A DNA stretch of 64,000 bases from JAMXLO01 sp963726125 (GTDB lineage Bacteria > Pseudomonadota > Alphaproteobacteria > Acetobacterales > Acetobacteraceae). Under the pieces are notes generated by a model. The model made no database searches. It saw nothing but the letters and a program-made list of their open reading frames with translations, and was not told the DNA's origin. Position 1 is the first letter of the stretch. Every line of letters begins with the position of its first letter. Of this stretch, positions 27,481-35,352 are shown in pieces. Location: positions 62,001 through 126,000 of the forward strand of contig CAVSBG010000002.1 in assembly GCA_963726125.1 (NCBI GenBank), in the 5' to 3' direction. Position numbers and translations under genes: made by a program.

Positions 27481-28887
27481 ATGACACCAGACGATATCCT
27501 CACCGCACTGGAAACCGCCGGGGAAGTGCCGGAGGAGGCACTGCACGCCGCGGTCGCCAACGCGGCTGAACTCGCCCCCGCGGTCATCACGGTGATGCAG
27601 GTCATGGCCGATGGCCGGCTGCCGCTGCCGCGCCAGGAGAAGCTGTTGCGGTTCGGCCTGCACGCGCTGTCGGTCGCGCGCGAAACCAGCGCCTGCCCGG
27701 CGTTCCTGGCACTGCTGCGCCGTCCGCCGCTCGAGCTGGAATGGCTGTTCGGTGACGACGAACGCTCCATGCGCATTTCCAGTCTGCTGCTCGGGCTGTT
27801 CGACGGCGACGACGCGGCAGTGCACGCGGTCGCCGCTGACCCGCAGGTGGATGCAGACACAAGAGTGGCGTTGCTCGAAGCGCTGGCGCGCCTCGCCTGG
27901 GAAGGCCGTGCCGCACGCGAGGCGCTGGTCGCACTGCTCGACCGCTTCGATCGCGAGGAACTGGCGCCGCCCGACAGTCGGGTCTGGTTCGGCTGGCACA
28001 ACGTGATCATCCTGCTGGGCCTGACCGATTGGATCGACAGGGTCGAACGCGCCCACCAAGCCGGTCGCAAACTCCCGATGCTCGATCGTGATGAAGACCG
28101 GCAGGCTTGGCGCGAACAGATCCAGGCTGCGGCGGACCATCCTGAGGACCCGCAGCGCTTCATCGATGAGTACCTGGTCCCTTACGACGACCCGGTGAAG
28201 GATCTGGGCTGGTCGCCGGATCCGGCTGGCGGCCGCGACGACCCGCTCACGTCCGACGAGTTGGCTTGGCTTGATCTCGCGCTGTGGCGGCGGCTCGGCA
28301 CCAACACGATGTGTTTGGAGTGGGCCGACGGGTATCTTTCGGCGCTGGCCGTTGGACCCGAGTCAGTGCGGCCCGCCAGCTACCTGCCGGAAATCCTCGG
28401 TGCTGGCGCCGAGTTCGATACGCCCGAGCACGGCACGTATATCGCCGAACTGCTGGCGCGCCATCTCGGTTCGATCGAGCGCGAGGTCGCGGAGGACGGC
28501 ACCAGCGAGCAGTTCATCAATTATGTTATGGGAGACCTGGAAGGCACGTTGTGGGCGCAAGGCTATCTGACCTGTATCGAGCACCACGACGGTGCCTGGC
28601 AGCCACTGCTGTCGAAGCGCTATCTGCTCGAGCGCCTGGTCGCGCCGCTGCTCGCGTTGCTTCCGGGCGACGGCGAACCGGGGGAAGAGCTCTTGACCCC
28701 TGAAGCGCGATCCGAACTGATCGATGCACTGCCGTTTGTGATGCACGGGACCTGGTCGTTCTGGCACGACGCGGCGCATCCGTTGCTTGAGGTGCAACGC
28801 GAACGCGCTGTGAAGGTAGGCCGGAACGATCCATGCCCGTGCGGGTCCGGCAAGAAATACAAGCGCTGCTGCGGCGCCGTCGCGTGA
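27481..28887 (+). CDS. DUF1186/UPF0149 protein with C-terminal SEC-C zinc motif
   Basis: 468 aa. Residues 1-230 are helical repeats resembling DUF1186 (ILTALETAGEVPEEALHAAVANAAELAP). Residues about 255-360 contain a UPF0149/YecA-like segment (LEWADGYLSALAVGPESV, then LPEILG). The last 20 residues are a SEC-C zinc-binding motif, NDPCPCGSGKKYKRCCG, as found at the SecA C-terminus. SEC-C modules bind zinc and often ribosomes or SecB. The combined protein is of unknown function, probably cytoplasmic. Its stop overlaps the next gene's GTG start. Confidence 0.82.
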   Translation: MTPDDILTALETAGEVPEEALHAAVANAAELAPAVITVMQVMADGRLPLPRQEKLLRFGLHALSVARETSACPAFLALLRRPPLELEWLFGDDERSMRISSLLLGLFDGDDAAVHAVAADPQVDADTRVALLEALARLAWEGRAAREALVALLDRFDREELAPPDSRVWFGWHNVIILLGLTDWIDRVERAHQAGRKLPMLDRDEDRQAWREQIQAAADHPEDPQRFIDEYLVPYDDPVKDLGWSPDPAGGRDDPLTSDELAWLDLALWRRLGTNTMCLEWADGYLSALAVGPESVRPASYLPEILGAGAEFDTPEHGTYIAELLARHLGSIEREVAEDGTSEQFINYVMGDLEGTLWAQGYLTCIEHHDGAWQPLLSKRYLLERLVAPLLALLPGDGEPGEELLTPEARSELIDALPFVMHGTWSFWHDAAHPLLEVQRERAVKVGRNDPCPCGSGKKYKRCCGAVA

Positions 28888-29423
28888 GCGCCGTGCAGGA
28901 CCGGGAGCGCTTCGATCTCGTTTACCTGGTTCTCAGCGGCACCACGACGGCCGCGCGCTGCCCGGAAGTGCTGCACGGCCTGCTCGACCTTGGCTTCACC
29001 ACCGTTGTCGTACTGCCGACACCCAATGCCTCGCGCACCATCGCGCCGCGCGAGTTGGCCGACGTGCCCGGCGTGCAGGTGGTCGAGTCATATTTCGATC
29101 TCGCCATCCGCCCACGCCCGCCGCGCGGTGTGGTGCTGTTCGCGCCATGCAGCTTCAACTCGCTCAACAAGCTGGCGCACGGCATCGCTGACAATCTCGC
29201 CCTCTCCGTCGTCGCCGAGGCAATCGGGCGTCGCACCCCGGTGATCGTCGCACCGTCGCTGAACCAGCCGCTGCTCGACCATCCGCAGGCCCAGGTGTCG
29301 CTGCGGACACTGCCCACCTGGGGCGTGACACTCGTGCCGCCGTTGGATACCGGCGAGGGACCGCGCCTGGCGCCGACAGCACAACTGCTGGACGCAGCGC
29401 GTCCGTTCGTGCGGCAAGGCTGA
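28884..29423 (+). CDS. flavoprotein-family (PPC decarboxylase-like) protein
   Basis: 179 aa from a GTG that overlaps the preceding stop (GTGA); an ATG at 28833 inside the previous gene is the alternative. FDLVYLVLSGTTTAARCPEV, APCSFNSLNKLAHGIADNLAL and APSLNQPLLDHPQ match the flavoprotein family: an FMN-binding Rossmann-like fold with the SGT start, the (A/P)xSxNxxxKxAxGxxDN block and the PxMN-like site, here PSLN. Members decarboxylate phosphopantothenoylcysteine or similar peptidyl cysteines. Met-Asn of the canonical site is replaced by Leu-Asn, so the reaction is uncertain. Coupled to the SEC-C protein. Confidence 0.8.
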   Translation: MSAVQDRERFDLVYLVLSGTTTAARCPEVLHGLLDLGFTTVVVLPTPNASRTIAPRELADVPGVQVVESYFDLAIRPRPPRGVVLFAPCSFNSLNKLAHGIADNLALSVVAEAIGRRTPVIVAPSLNQPLLDHPQAQVSLRTLPTWGVTLVPPLDTGEGPRLAPTAQLLDAARPFVRQG

Positions 29424-29496
29424 GCAAGGCTGGGCCAGGAGAGGCAGGCCTGGGTTGAGCAAGCGGACAAGGGGCACGAGGGAGAATCTGGAAAAT

Positions 29497-29534
29497 CTCC
29501 CCCTCCCGTTGCGGGAGGGGGTTGGGGGGAGGGG
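29497..29534. repeat. C/G-rich REP-like palindrome, copy 2
   Basis: CTCCCCCTCCC, GTTGCGGGAG and GGGGTTGGGGGGAGGGG form the same hairpin seen at 7641 and 54486, differing at one base in the centre. It lies between the flavoprotein gene and the OmpA-like gene. Confidence 0.75.
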
Positions 29535-29667
29535 ACGGTGCGATGTGCCCAGCCACCGACGCCACTGAACAATCCCAGGCCAAATCTCCGTAGCTGCGAC
29601 GCCGACAAACCCTCGCATCCCGCCAACACCGTGCTATAGTCCGAACGGTCTTAGGAGGACTGGACAC

Positions 29668-30288
29668 GTGCGTACTTTGCTAGCCCCGATCCTTGTCGCT
29701 CCATTGCTGCTGGGCAGCCTGCCGGCCTTAGCCCAAGGCAATCCATCATCATCGCAGATCATCAACTCCCTGCGCCCCAGCGGTAACCTTGTAACAGGCG
29801 GCACCCGTGGTATCCGTCTTGCCGCGCCGCCGAGCGATGCGGCGGCAGCACCGGCACCCGCACCGTCGCCAACCCAGCAGCCCCGCGTCGCATCCAGCAA
29901 GCCCGTAGCAGTCCCGGCCGCCGCAGCCCCCGTGAGCGGCCCCGCCGTGAACCTGACGGTGAACTTCGCCACCGGTTCGGCCGACCTGACACCCGACGCC
30001 GTCCGCACGCTCGACGAACTGGGCAGCGCGCTCAGCAGCAAGGAACTCGCCGGTTACCGGTTCCGCATCGAGGGCCATACCGACACAGTGGGCTCGCCCG
30101 AATACAACCGGGCCTTGTCAGAGCGGCGCGCCGAAGCAGTGGTGGCCTACATCGCAAAGAAGTTCGGTGTGGAGCCGACCCGTCTGCAGGCGGTCGGTAT
30201 GGGCGAGCAAGGCCTGATGGTGCCGACGCCGCCGCAAACGGCAGAGCCGCGCAACCGTCGCGTCCAGGTGGTCAACCTCGGCGCCTGA
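29668..30288 (+). CDS. OmpA family peptidoglycan-associated protein
   Basis: 206 aa starting at a GTG behind AGGAGG. A signal peptide (residues 1-22, ending LPALAQ) is followed by a Pro/Ala-rich linker (residues 55-90). The C-terminal OmpA domain has NFATGSADLTPDAVRTLDEL, RFRIEGHTDTVGSPEYN and ALSERRAEAVVAYIAKKFGV. This domain binds peptidoglycan diaminopimelate non-covalently. There is no N-terminal beta barrel and no lipobox, so it is a periplasmic linker-type OmpA protein. It stands 101 bases upstream of the HExxH protein gene on the same strand. Confidence 0.9.
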   Translation: MRTLLAPILVAPLLLGSLPALAQGNPSSSQIINSLRPSGNLVTGGTRGIRLAAPPSDAAAAPAPAPSPTQQPRVASSKPVAVPAAAAPVSGPAVNLTVNFATGSADLTPDAVRTLDELGSALSSKELAGYRFRIEGHTDTVGSPEYNRALSERRAEAVVAYIAKKFGVEPTRLQAVGMGEQGLMVPTPPQTAEPRNRRVQVVNLGA

Positions 30289-30389
30289 TCCAAGCCGCGC
30301 TGCCGGCTGACGAATGAGGCCGGCCCAACCGAATACGGACGACGATACTATTCGCATCGTGCGGCGGCCGCGCCGCAACGCTAGCAGCC

Positions 30390-31364
30390 GTGACGAGCGT
30401 CCTCGTCGCGGTCGCGATCCTGCTCGGAGGCACTGCCGCCTGGTGGTTCTGGCCACACCCGGCAACGCCGCCTCCCGCGACGACAGCCTCGATCCCCGCT
30501 CCGCCAATCGTCGCGACACCAATCCCACCCACAGCGCCGCCCGCGACCGCTCCCGCGACGCCGCCAGCGTTCGATATACAGTCCGCGAACGAGACGCAGA
30601 TCCGCAACGACATCCCGACCGGTCTGACGGTGTTTCGCTTCGCCGACAATCCAAACATCGTCGTGCTCGACTTCGCCTCGCTGCACGAGCAGGGGAAAAT
30701 GCTGAATCGCGTGGCGGCCCTGGTGGAGAAGGCCGACCTGCCGCGCGACCGCGTACTCACCGATGAGGAACTCGATGCTGCCATCCTCAAGAGAGGCGAC
30801 ACCGTCGAGACATTTTATTACGGACACGACTACTCCGCCGAGGCGCTGGTGCGTTTCTTCGCGCTCGCCGACGCGCAGCACATCCAGCTCGATCCGCAAG
30901 AGAAACGCCTGCGCGCCCTGTTGCAGCAGCTCGGCTGGTCGGGCGCCAATGCCGTTGGTGGGCTGATCTCCTTGCCTGCGGTCGGTTCCGCCGCCAACGT
31001 GACTATGGCAGCGCGCACATCGATCCTGCGGCACGAATTGTCGCATGGCGAATTCTTCAGCGATCCGGATTATGCCGCTTATGTCCACAACTTCTGGCTC
31101 ACCGCACTGACCGAGGCCGAGCGCGCGAATGTCAGGAAGTTCCTCGCGAGCGAGGATTACGACGTGACCGACGAAGTGCTGATGTACAACGAAATGCAGG
31201 CGTATCTGATGTTCACCCGCGACCCGGTATTCTTCCGGCCGGAACTGGTTGGCCTCACGCCGGGGCGTCTTGCCGAAATTCAGGCCCGGTTCCTCGCCGG
31301 CATGCGGCCCGGCTGGCTTCGCGACGTGCTGGCGAGCTATCAGACCAACGCGGCGGCACAATAG
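30390..31364 (+). CDS. membrane-anchored protein with HExxH motif
   Basis: 324 aa from a GTG; the start is uncertain because no good ribosome-binding site is visible. One N-terminal membrane helix (LVAVAILLGGTAAWWFW) is followed by a 35-residue Pro/Ala/Thr linker, then a soluble periplasmic domain of about 265 residues. The domain has a charged helical part (MLNRVAALVEKADLPRDRVL) and then RTSILRHELSHGEFFSDPDY. HELSH fits the HExxH zinc-metallopeptidase site, with acidic candidates downstream for a third ligand (NEMQAYLMF). I know no named family for it. It may be a periplasmic metallopeptidase; this is inference from one motif. Confidence 0.7.
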   Translation: MTSVLVAVAILLGGTAAWWFWPHPATPPPATTASIPAPPIVATPIPPTAPPATAPATPPAFDIQSANETQIRNDIPTGLTVFRFADNPNIVVLDFASLHEQGKMLNRVAALVEKADLPRDRVLTDEELDAAILKRGDTVETFYYGHDYSAEALVRFFALADAQHIQLDPQEKRLRALLQQLGWSGANAVGGLISLPAVGSAANVTMAARTSILRHELSHGEFFSDPDYAAYVHNFWLTALTEAERANVRKFLASEDYDVTDEVLMYNEMQAYLMFTRDPVFFRPELVGLTPGRLAEIQARFLAGMRPGWLRDVLASYQTNAAAQ

Positions 31365-31373
31365 GAGGGGGAA

Positions 31374-32387
31374 ATGCGGTTCGGTTTGATCATCCGCGGT
31401 CAGTACCCGCAGGGCGACGACATGCAGCTACGTCTGCGTGAGGACCTGGAAGCGGCGAAGCGCGCCGAAGAACTGGGCTATGACTGCGTCGCGAAAGGCT
31501 CGCACTACAGTTCGTACCCGTTCCAGTACATCCAGCAGATCCCCTACCTGACGCAGGTCGCCATGGTGGCGCCAAAACTGCGACTGATCCCCGGCGTGGT
31601 CTTGCTGCCGCTGCACAGTCCGCTGCACGTCGCCGAGGAGCTCGCGTCACTCGATGTGATGTGCGGCGGCAAGTTGGTGTTCGGCGCCGGCATCGGCTAC
31701 CGCGAGGTGGAGTTCCGCGCCTTCGGCACCACGCTCAAACAAGCGGGCCAGCGGTTTGAGGAATGCCTGACCGCGGTCAAGCGCCTGTGGACCGAGGACT
31801 TCGTGACGATGAAGGCCTCCTACTTTGAACTCGATCACGCCAACTGCACCGTGCTGCCGTTGCAGAAGCCGATGCCGCCGGTATGGATCGGCGCCAACAT
31901 CGATGTCGGCATTCGTCGTACAGCGCGCATGGCGGACGCCTGGTTCGTCAATCCGCACAACAAGCTTGCGACCCTTGCGCGGCAGATGGATGTCTACAAG
32001 CGCGAGCTTGACGCGTGCGGCAAGCCATTCCCCGCCGAATTCCCCATGGCCCGCGAAGTGTTCGTCGCACGCTCACGCGAAGACGCGATCCGCCTGGCGC
32101 GGCCATATCTGGAGGTGAAGTACAAGGCGTATCATGAATGGGGTCAGGACAAGGTGATGCCCGCGTCCGATCACATGGACCTGGATTTCGACGACTTGGT
32201 CGATGATCGTTTCTTGATCGGTTCGGCGGCCGAGGTGACCGAGCAGATGATCGACCTCCGCCGCCGCTTCGGCGTGACCACGCTGATCCTTGGCGTGCAT
32301 TGGGTCGGCATGCCGCAAAGCCTCGCGCTGGAACAAATGCAGTTGCTGGCGGAGGAGGTCTTCCCCGCAGTGCGCCAAGCCACGTAA
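31374..32387 (+). CDS. LLM-class flavin-dependent oxidoreductase
   Basis: 337 aa with an excellent ribosome-binding site (AGGAGGGGG). It is a bacterial-luciferase-like TIM barrel: MRFGLIIRGQYPQGDDMQLR, then EELGYDCVAKGSHYSSYPF, VVLLPLHSPLHVAEELASLD, and KLVFGAGIGYREVEFRAFG, the hallmark FxxGxGxGWxxxE region. A C-terminal LIGSAAEVTEQMIDLRRRFG follows. Such enzymes use FMNH2 or F420 to oxidise diverse substrates. It is followed within 30 bases by an ABC binding protein gene, so substrate uptake and oxidation may be linked. Confidence 0.9.
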   Translation: MRFGLIIRGQYPQGDDMQLRLREDLEAAKRAEELGYDCVAKGSHYSSYPFQYIQQIPYLTQVAMVAPKLRLIPGVVLLPLHSPLHVAEELASLDVMCGGKLVFGAGIGYREVEFRAFGTTLKQAGQRFEECLTAVKRLWTEDFVTMKASYFELDHANCTVLPLQKPMPPVWIGANIDVGIRRTARMADAWFVNPHNKLATLARQMDVYKRELDACGKPFPAEFPMAREVFVARSREDAIRLARPYLEVKYKAYHEWGQDKVMPASDHMDLDFDDLVDDRFLIGSAAEVTEQMIDLRRRFGVTTLILGVHWVGMPQSLALEQMQLLAEEVFPAVRQAT

Positions 32388-32415
32388 GCTCCCTCCCAAT
32401 ATGGGAGGAAAGCAG

Positions 32416-33663
32416 ATGCGATTTTTTGCCCGATGGCTGCTCGCGGCCACGGCGCTGGCCTGCGCGGCGCCACAGGCACGCGCAGCGGACCCGCTGGTTA
32501 TCGGCTTCGACATCGAACTCACCGGCGGGCTGGCACCGAACGGCAAGGCCGCGTTGCTGGCGATGCAGATCTGGGCTGAAGAAATCAATGCGAAAGGCGG
32601 TCTGCTGGGCCGCCCGGTCAAGCTGCTCTACTACGACGATCAGAGCAATCCGGCGACGGTTCCGGGGATCATCACCAAGCTGCTCGATGTCGATCACGTC
32701 GATCTGCTGATCGGCGGCAACGGCACCAACATGCTGGCTCCCGCGATGCCGGTTGTGATGCAGCGCAACCTGACCTTCCTCGGTCTGTTCGGGCTCGATG
32801 TGAACAGCGAGTTCCATTATCCGAAGTATTTCTCGATCATCCCCGCCGGCGGTCCGACCCCGAAGGAGGCGTTCTCGCAAGGCTTCTTCGCCGTCGCGGC
32901 CACCCTGGACCCGAAGCCAAAGACCATCGCGCTGGTCGGCGCCGATGCGGAGTTCTCCAGGAACGCGGTCGATGGCGCACGGGCACAGGCGAAACGTGCC
33001 GGCTATACGATCGTCTATGACCAGTCTTACCCGCCGACCACCGCCGACTACAGCCCGATCGTGCGCGCGATCCAGGCAGCCAGCCCCGACCTGGTGTTCG
33101 TCGGTTCCTATCCACCCGACACCGTGGGCATGGTGCGCGCTGCCAATGAGGTGGGGCTGAAGGCGAAATTGTTCGGCGGCGGCATGGTCGGGCTGCAGGC
33201 AACCGCGATCAAGACTCAACTCGGACCGCTGCTGAACGGCATCGTCGATTACGACTTCTGGCTGCCGGTCGGCGGCTTCGCGACACCGGAAGCACAGGAA
33301 TTCCTGGCCAAGTACCAGGCGAAGGCGGCAGGGGCCGGCGTCGATGCGCTGGGCTATTACCTGCCGCCGTTCGCCTATTCCGACATGCAGGTGTTGCAGC
33401 AGGCGGTCGAAGGCGCCAAGACACTCGATCAGGACAAGCTCGCCGACTACCTGCGCTCCCACACGTTCCATACGATCGTTGGCGATATCACGTTCGGTCC
33501 GAACGGCGAGTGGACCAAACCGCGCGTGTTGGCCGTTCAGTTCCAGGGCGTCACCGGCCATGATGCGGAACAGTTCAAGGATCCGAAGAAGGAAGTGATC
33601 CTGTGGCCGCCGGAGGACAAGTCCGGCGACGTGCGGTATCCGTATGAGGATGCGAAGAAGTAG
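32416..33663 (+). CDS. branched-chain amino acid/amide-type ABC substrate-binding protein
   Basis: 415 aa from the ATG at 32416 behind GGGAGGAAAGCAG. Signal peptide of about 25 residues (ends ARAA), then a Peripla_BP_6 type I fold: LVIGFDIELTGGLAPNGKAALLAMQIWAEEINAKGGLLG, YYDDQSNPATVPGI and IVGDITFGPNGEWTKPRVLAVQF. These proteins bind amino acids, amides, urea or aromatic acids for HAAT-type importers. No matching permease or ATPase gene is in the window, so it must share a distant transporter or act as an orphan. Confidence 0.9.
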   Translation: MRFFARWLLAATALACAAPQARAADPLVIGFDIELTGGLAPNGKAALLAMQIWAEEINAKGGLLGRPVKLLYYDDQSNPATVPGIITKLLDVDHVDLLIGGNGTNMLAPAMPVVMQRNLTFLGLFGLDVNSEFHYPKYFSIIPAGGPTPKEAFSQGFFAVAATLDPKPKTIALVGADAEFSRNAVDGARAQAKRAGYTIVYDQSYPPTTADYSPIVRAIQAASPDLVFVGSYPPDTVGMVRAANEVGLKAKLFGGGMVGLQATAIKTQLGPLLNGIVDYDFWLPVGGFATPEAQEFLAKYQAKAAGAGVDALGYYLPPFAYSDMQVLQQAVEGAKTLDQDKLADYLRSHTFHTIVGDITFGPNGEWTKPRVLAVQFQGVTGHDAEQFKDPKKEVILWPPEDKSGDVRYPYEDAKK

Positions 33664-33666
33664 CGG

Positions 33667-34089
33667 TCAGGCCAGCGCTACCTGAAGGTCAAGCGTGCGG
33701 GCGGCGCTCGCCATCCGGTCGTCGAACGTGGCGAGCGTCGCGCGGAGGCGTTGGCAAATAGCGATGTTGATCGCATCCGGAGCACGGAGATTGAGGTCGA
33801 GTTTGCGAAGGACTGACGAGGCGAATGCAATATCCGCCGCGGCCGTTTCCACACGCTGAGCTAGGCGCGCCAGCCAATCATCGAATGAGGCGAACGCGAC
33901 GCGGGCATCATCGGACGTCAGGTCCATGGTTCGCACACGTCGCGCAACGGCAGATGCGAACTCCGCTGCGGCGAAGTCACTCACCGCGACCTCTGGGTTA
34001 TGCACCGCGAGGTAGGTCGTGGCACGGTTCGTGACGGCATCAACGGTAAACAGCGCAACGAGCACGCTTGCATCCAGGCAGACGGTCAC
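33667..34089 (-). CDS. PIN-domain toxin, VapC-like
   Basis: 140 aa. PIN nuclease fold with acidic catalytic residues in MTVCLDASVLVALF (Asp6), FAAAEFASAVARRV (Glu), RAPDAINIAICQRL (Asp) and LATFDDRMASAA (Asp). VapC toxins cut tRNA or rRNA. It begins at a GTG that overlaps the upstream antitoxin stop by four bases (GTGA), the usual coupled toxin-antitoxin layout. The upstream antitoxin frame is broken, see that entry. Confidence 0.88.
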   Translation of the reverse strand: MTVCLDASVLVALFTVDAVTNRATTYLAVHNPEVAVSDFAAAEFASAVARRVRTMDLTSDDARVAFASFDDWLARLAQRVETAAADIAFASSVLRKLDLNLRAPDAINIAICQRLRATLATFDDRMASAARTLDLQVALA

Positions 34090-34342
34090 CGCCAGTCTTC
34101 GTCACGCACCCGGCTGAGTAAAGCACCCGCGTCGTCCAGCGGTTCCTTCTTTCCAACCCTGTGCGCATCGAGCCAATCGATGTCGGCCTGCGTGATGCGT
34201 CGCGGCGGTTGCTGAACCACAGGTTTCAGTTCCACCACGGGCTGGCCACGACGCGCGTGATGACAACGGACTCGCCCTTGAGGGCACGGTCGATCAGCTC
34301 GGGCAGATGGTTCTTCGCCTCGGTGACGCTATGTGTGGTCAT
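34086..34342 (-). pseudogene. Phd/VapB-type antitoxin, frame disrupted
   Basis: Starts MTTHSVTEAKNHLPELIDRAL and KGESVVITR, the DNA-binding N-terminus of Phd/YefM-type antitoxins. Near 34244-34252 the frame is lost: a one-base deletion or two-base insertion relative to the expected RxGQPVVELKPVV. In the second frame it continues VVELKPVVQQPPRRI and IDWLDAHRVGKKEPLDDAG to DWR, ending at 34086. About 85 aa if restored. The C-terminal half neutralises the toxin, so the present sequence would leave VapC unguarded. Either this is a sequencing error or the locus depends on another antitoxin. Confidence 0.72.
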
Positions 34343-34427
34343 GGCCCGGATATAGGCACCGCGCGACCATTTGTCGAACCGCCTCGACCCGCGACACACT
34401 CCGCGTGCAACCCGGAAGGTCACGCCC

Positions 34428-35282
34428 ATGCTCTTCGGCGCCGCAATGTTCTTCACCGAGGCTTCCATGTCACCTGGCGAACTTGGCCCGCTGCTGGAAC
34501 AACGCGGCTTCGAATCGCTCTGGGTCCCAGAGCATTCGCACATCCCCGTGGTGCGCACGAAATCGTTCCCCGGCGGCCCGCAACTGCCGCGCCCATATTA
34601 CGACATCATGGATCCGTTCCTCGTGCTCACCGCTGCGGCGGTGGCAACGAAGACCTTGCGCGTAGGCACCGGTGTCTGCCTGATCAACCAGCGTGATCCC
34701 ATCCAGACCGCGAAGCTCGTCGCCTCGATCGACCAGCTGTCCGCCGGGCGTTTCCTGTTCGGCGTCGGCAACGGCTGGAACAAGGAGGAGATGCAGCACC
34801 ACGGCACCGCCTTCGAGACGCGCCACACTTTGTCGCGCGAACGCATCGAGGCCATGAAGGCGATCTGGACGCAGGACACCGCAGAATACCACGGCGAGTT
34901 CGTCAACTTCGCGCCGATGCAGACCTGGCCAAAGCCGGTGCAAAAGCCCTACCCGCCGCTCATCGTCGGCGGCGCATTCCCGTACGGCGCAAGCCGTGCG
35001 GTACGGTATGGCGACGGTTGGATCCCCAGCGCTGCCGGCCCAGGACGTGCCGACATAGCCACCTCGCTGCGGCAGTTCCACAAGCTCGCGACGGAAGCGG
35101 GACGTGATCCCGCATCGCTCCCAGTCACACTGTTCCGCGTCACCGAGGATCTCGATCGGCTGCACCAGTTCCGCGATCTCGGCATCGCGCGCGTGGTGAT
35201 CAGCCTGCCCGCCGCGAAGGCCGATGCGATCCTGCCGATACTCGATCGCTGGGCACCGTTGATGCGCGCCGTCACTGCCTGA
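34428..35282 (+). CDS. LLM-class F420/FMN-dependent oxidoreductase
   Basis: 284 aa from the ATG at 34428 (AAGG upstream), preferred over 34371. Luciferase-like barrel: MLFGAAMFFTEASMSPGELG, then GFESLWVPEHSHIP, LRVGTGVCLINQRDPIQTAK, and FLFGVGNGWNKEEMQHHG, the GxGNGW-NxxE signature. C-terminal LGIARVVISLPAAKAD. This is the TIGR03619-like F420-linked group by pattern, but cofactor choice is not certain. It is 70 bases upstream of the amidohydrolase gene on the same strand; a shared pathway is possible. Confidence 0.9.
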   Translation: MLFGAAMFFTEASMSPGELGPLLEQRGFESLWVPEHSHIPVVRTKSFPGGPQLPRPYYDIMDPFLVLTAAAVATKTLRVGTGVCLINQRDPIQTAKLVASIDQLSAGRFLFGVGNGWNKEEMQHHGTAFETRHTLSRERIEAMKAIWTQDTAEYHGEFVNFAPMQTWPKPVQKPYPPLIVGGAFPYGASRAVRYGDGWIPSAAGPGRADIATSLRQFHKLATEAGRDPASLPVTLFRVTEDLDRLHQFRDLGIARVVISLPAAKADAILPILDRWAPLMRAVTA

Positions 35283-35352
35283 AGCGCGCGCCATGTGGAC
35301 ATAGGCCAGCACGCCGCACACTCTTCGCACAGCCAATGCATGGAGAACGCCC

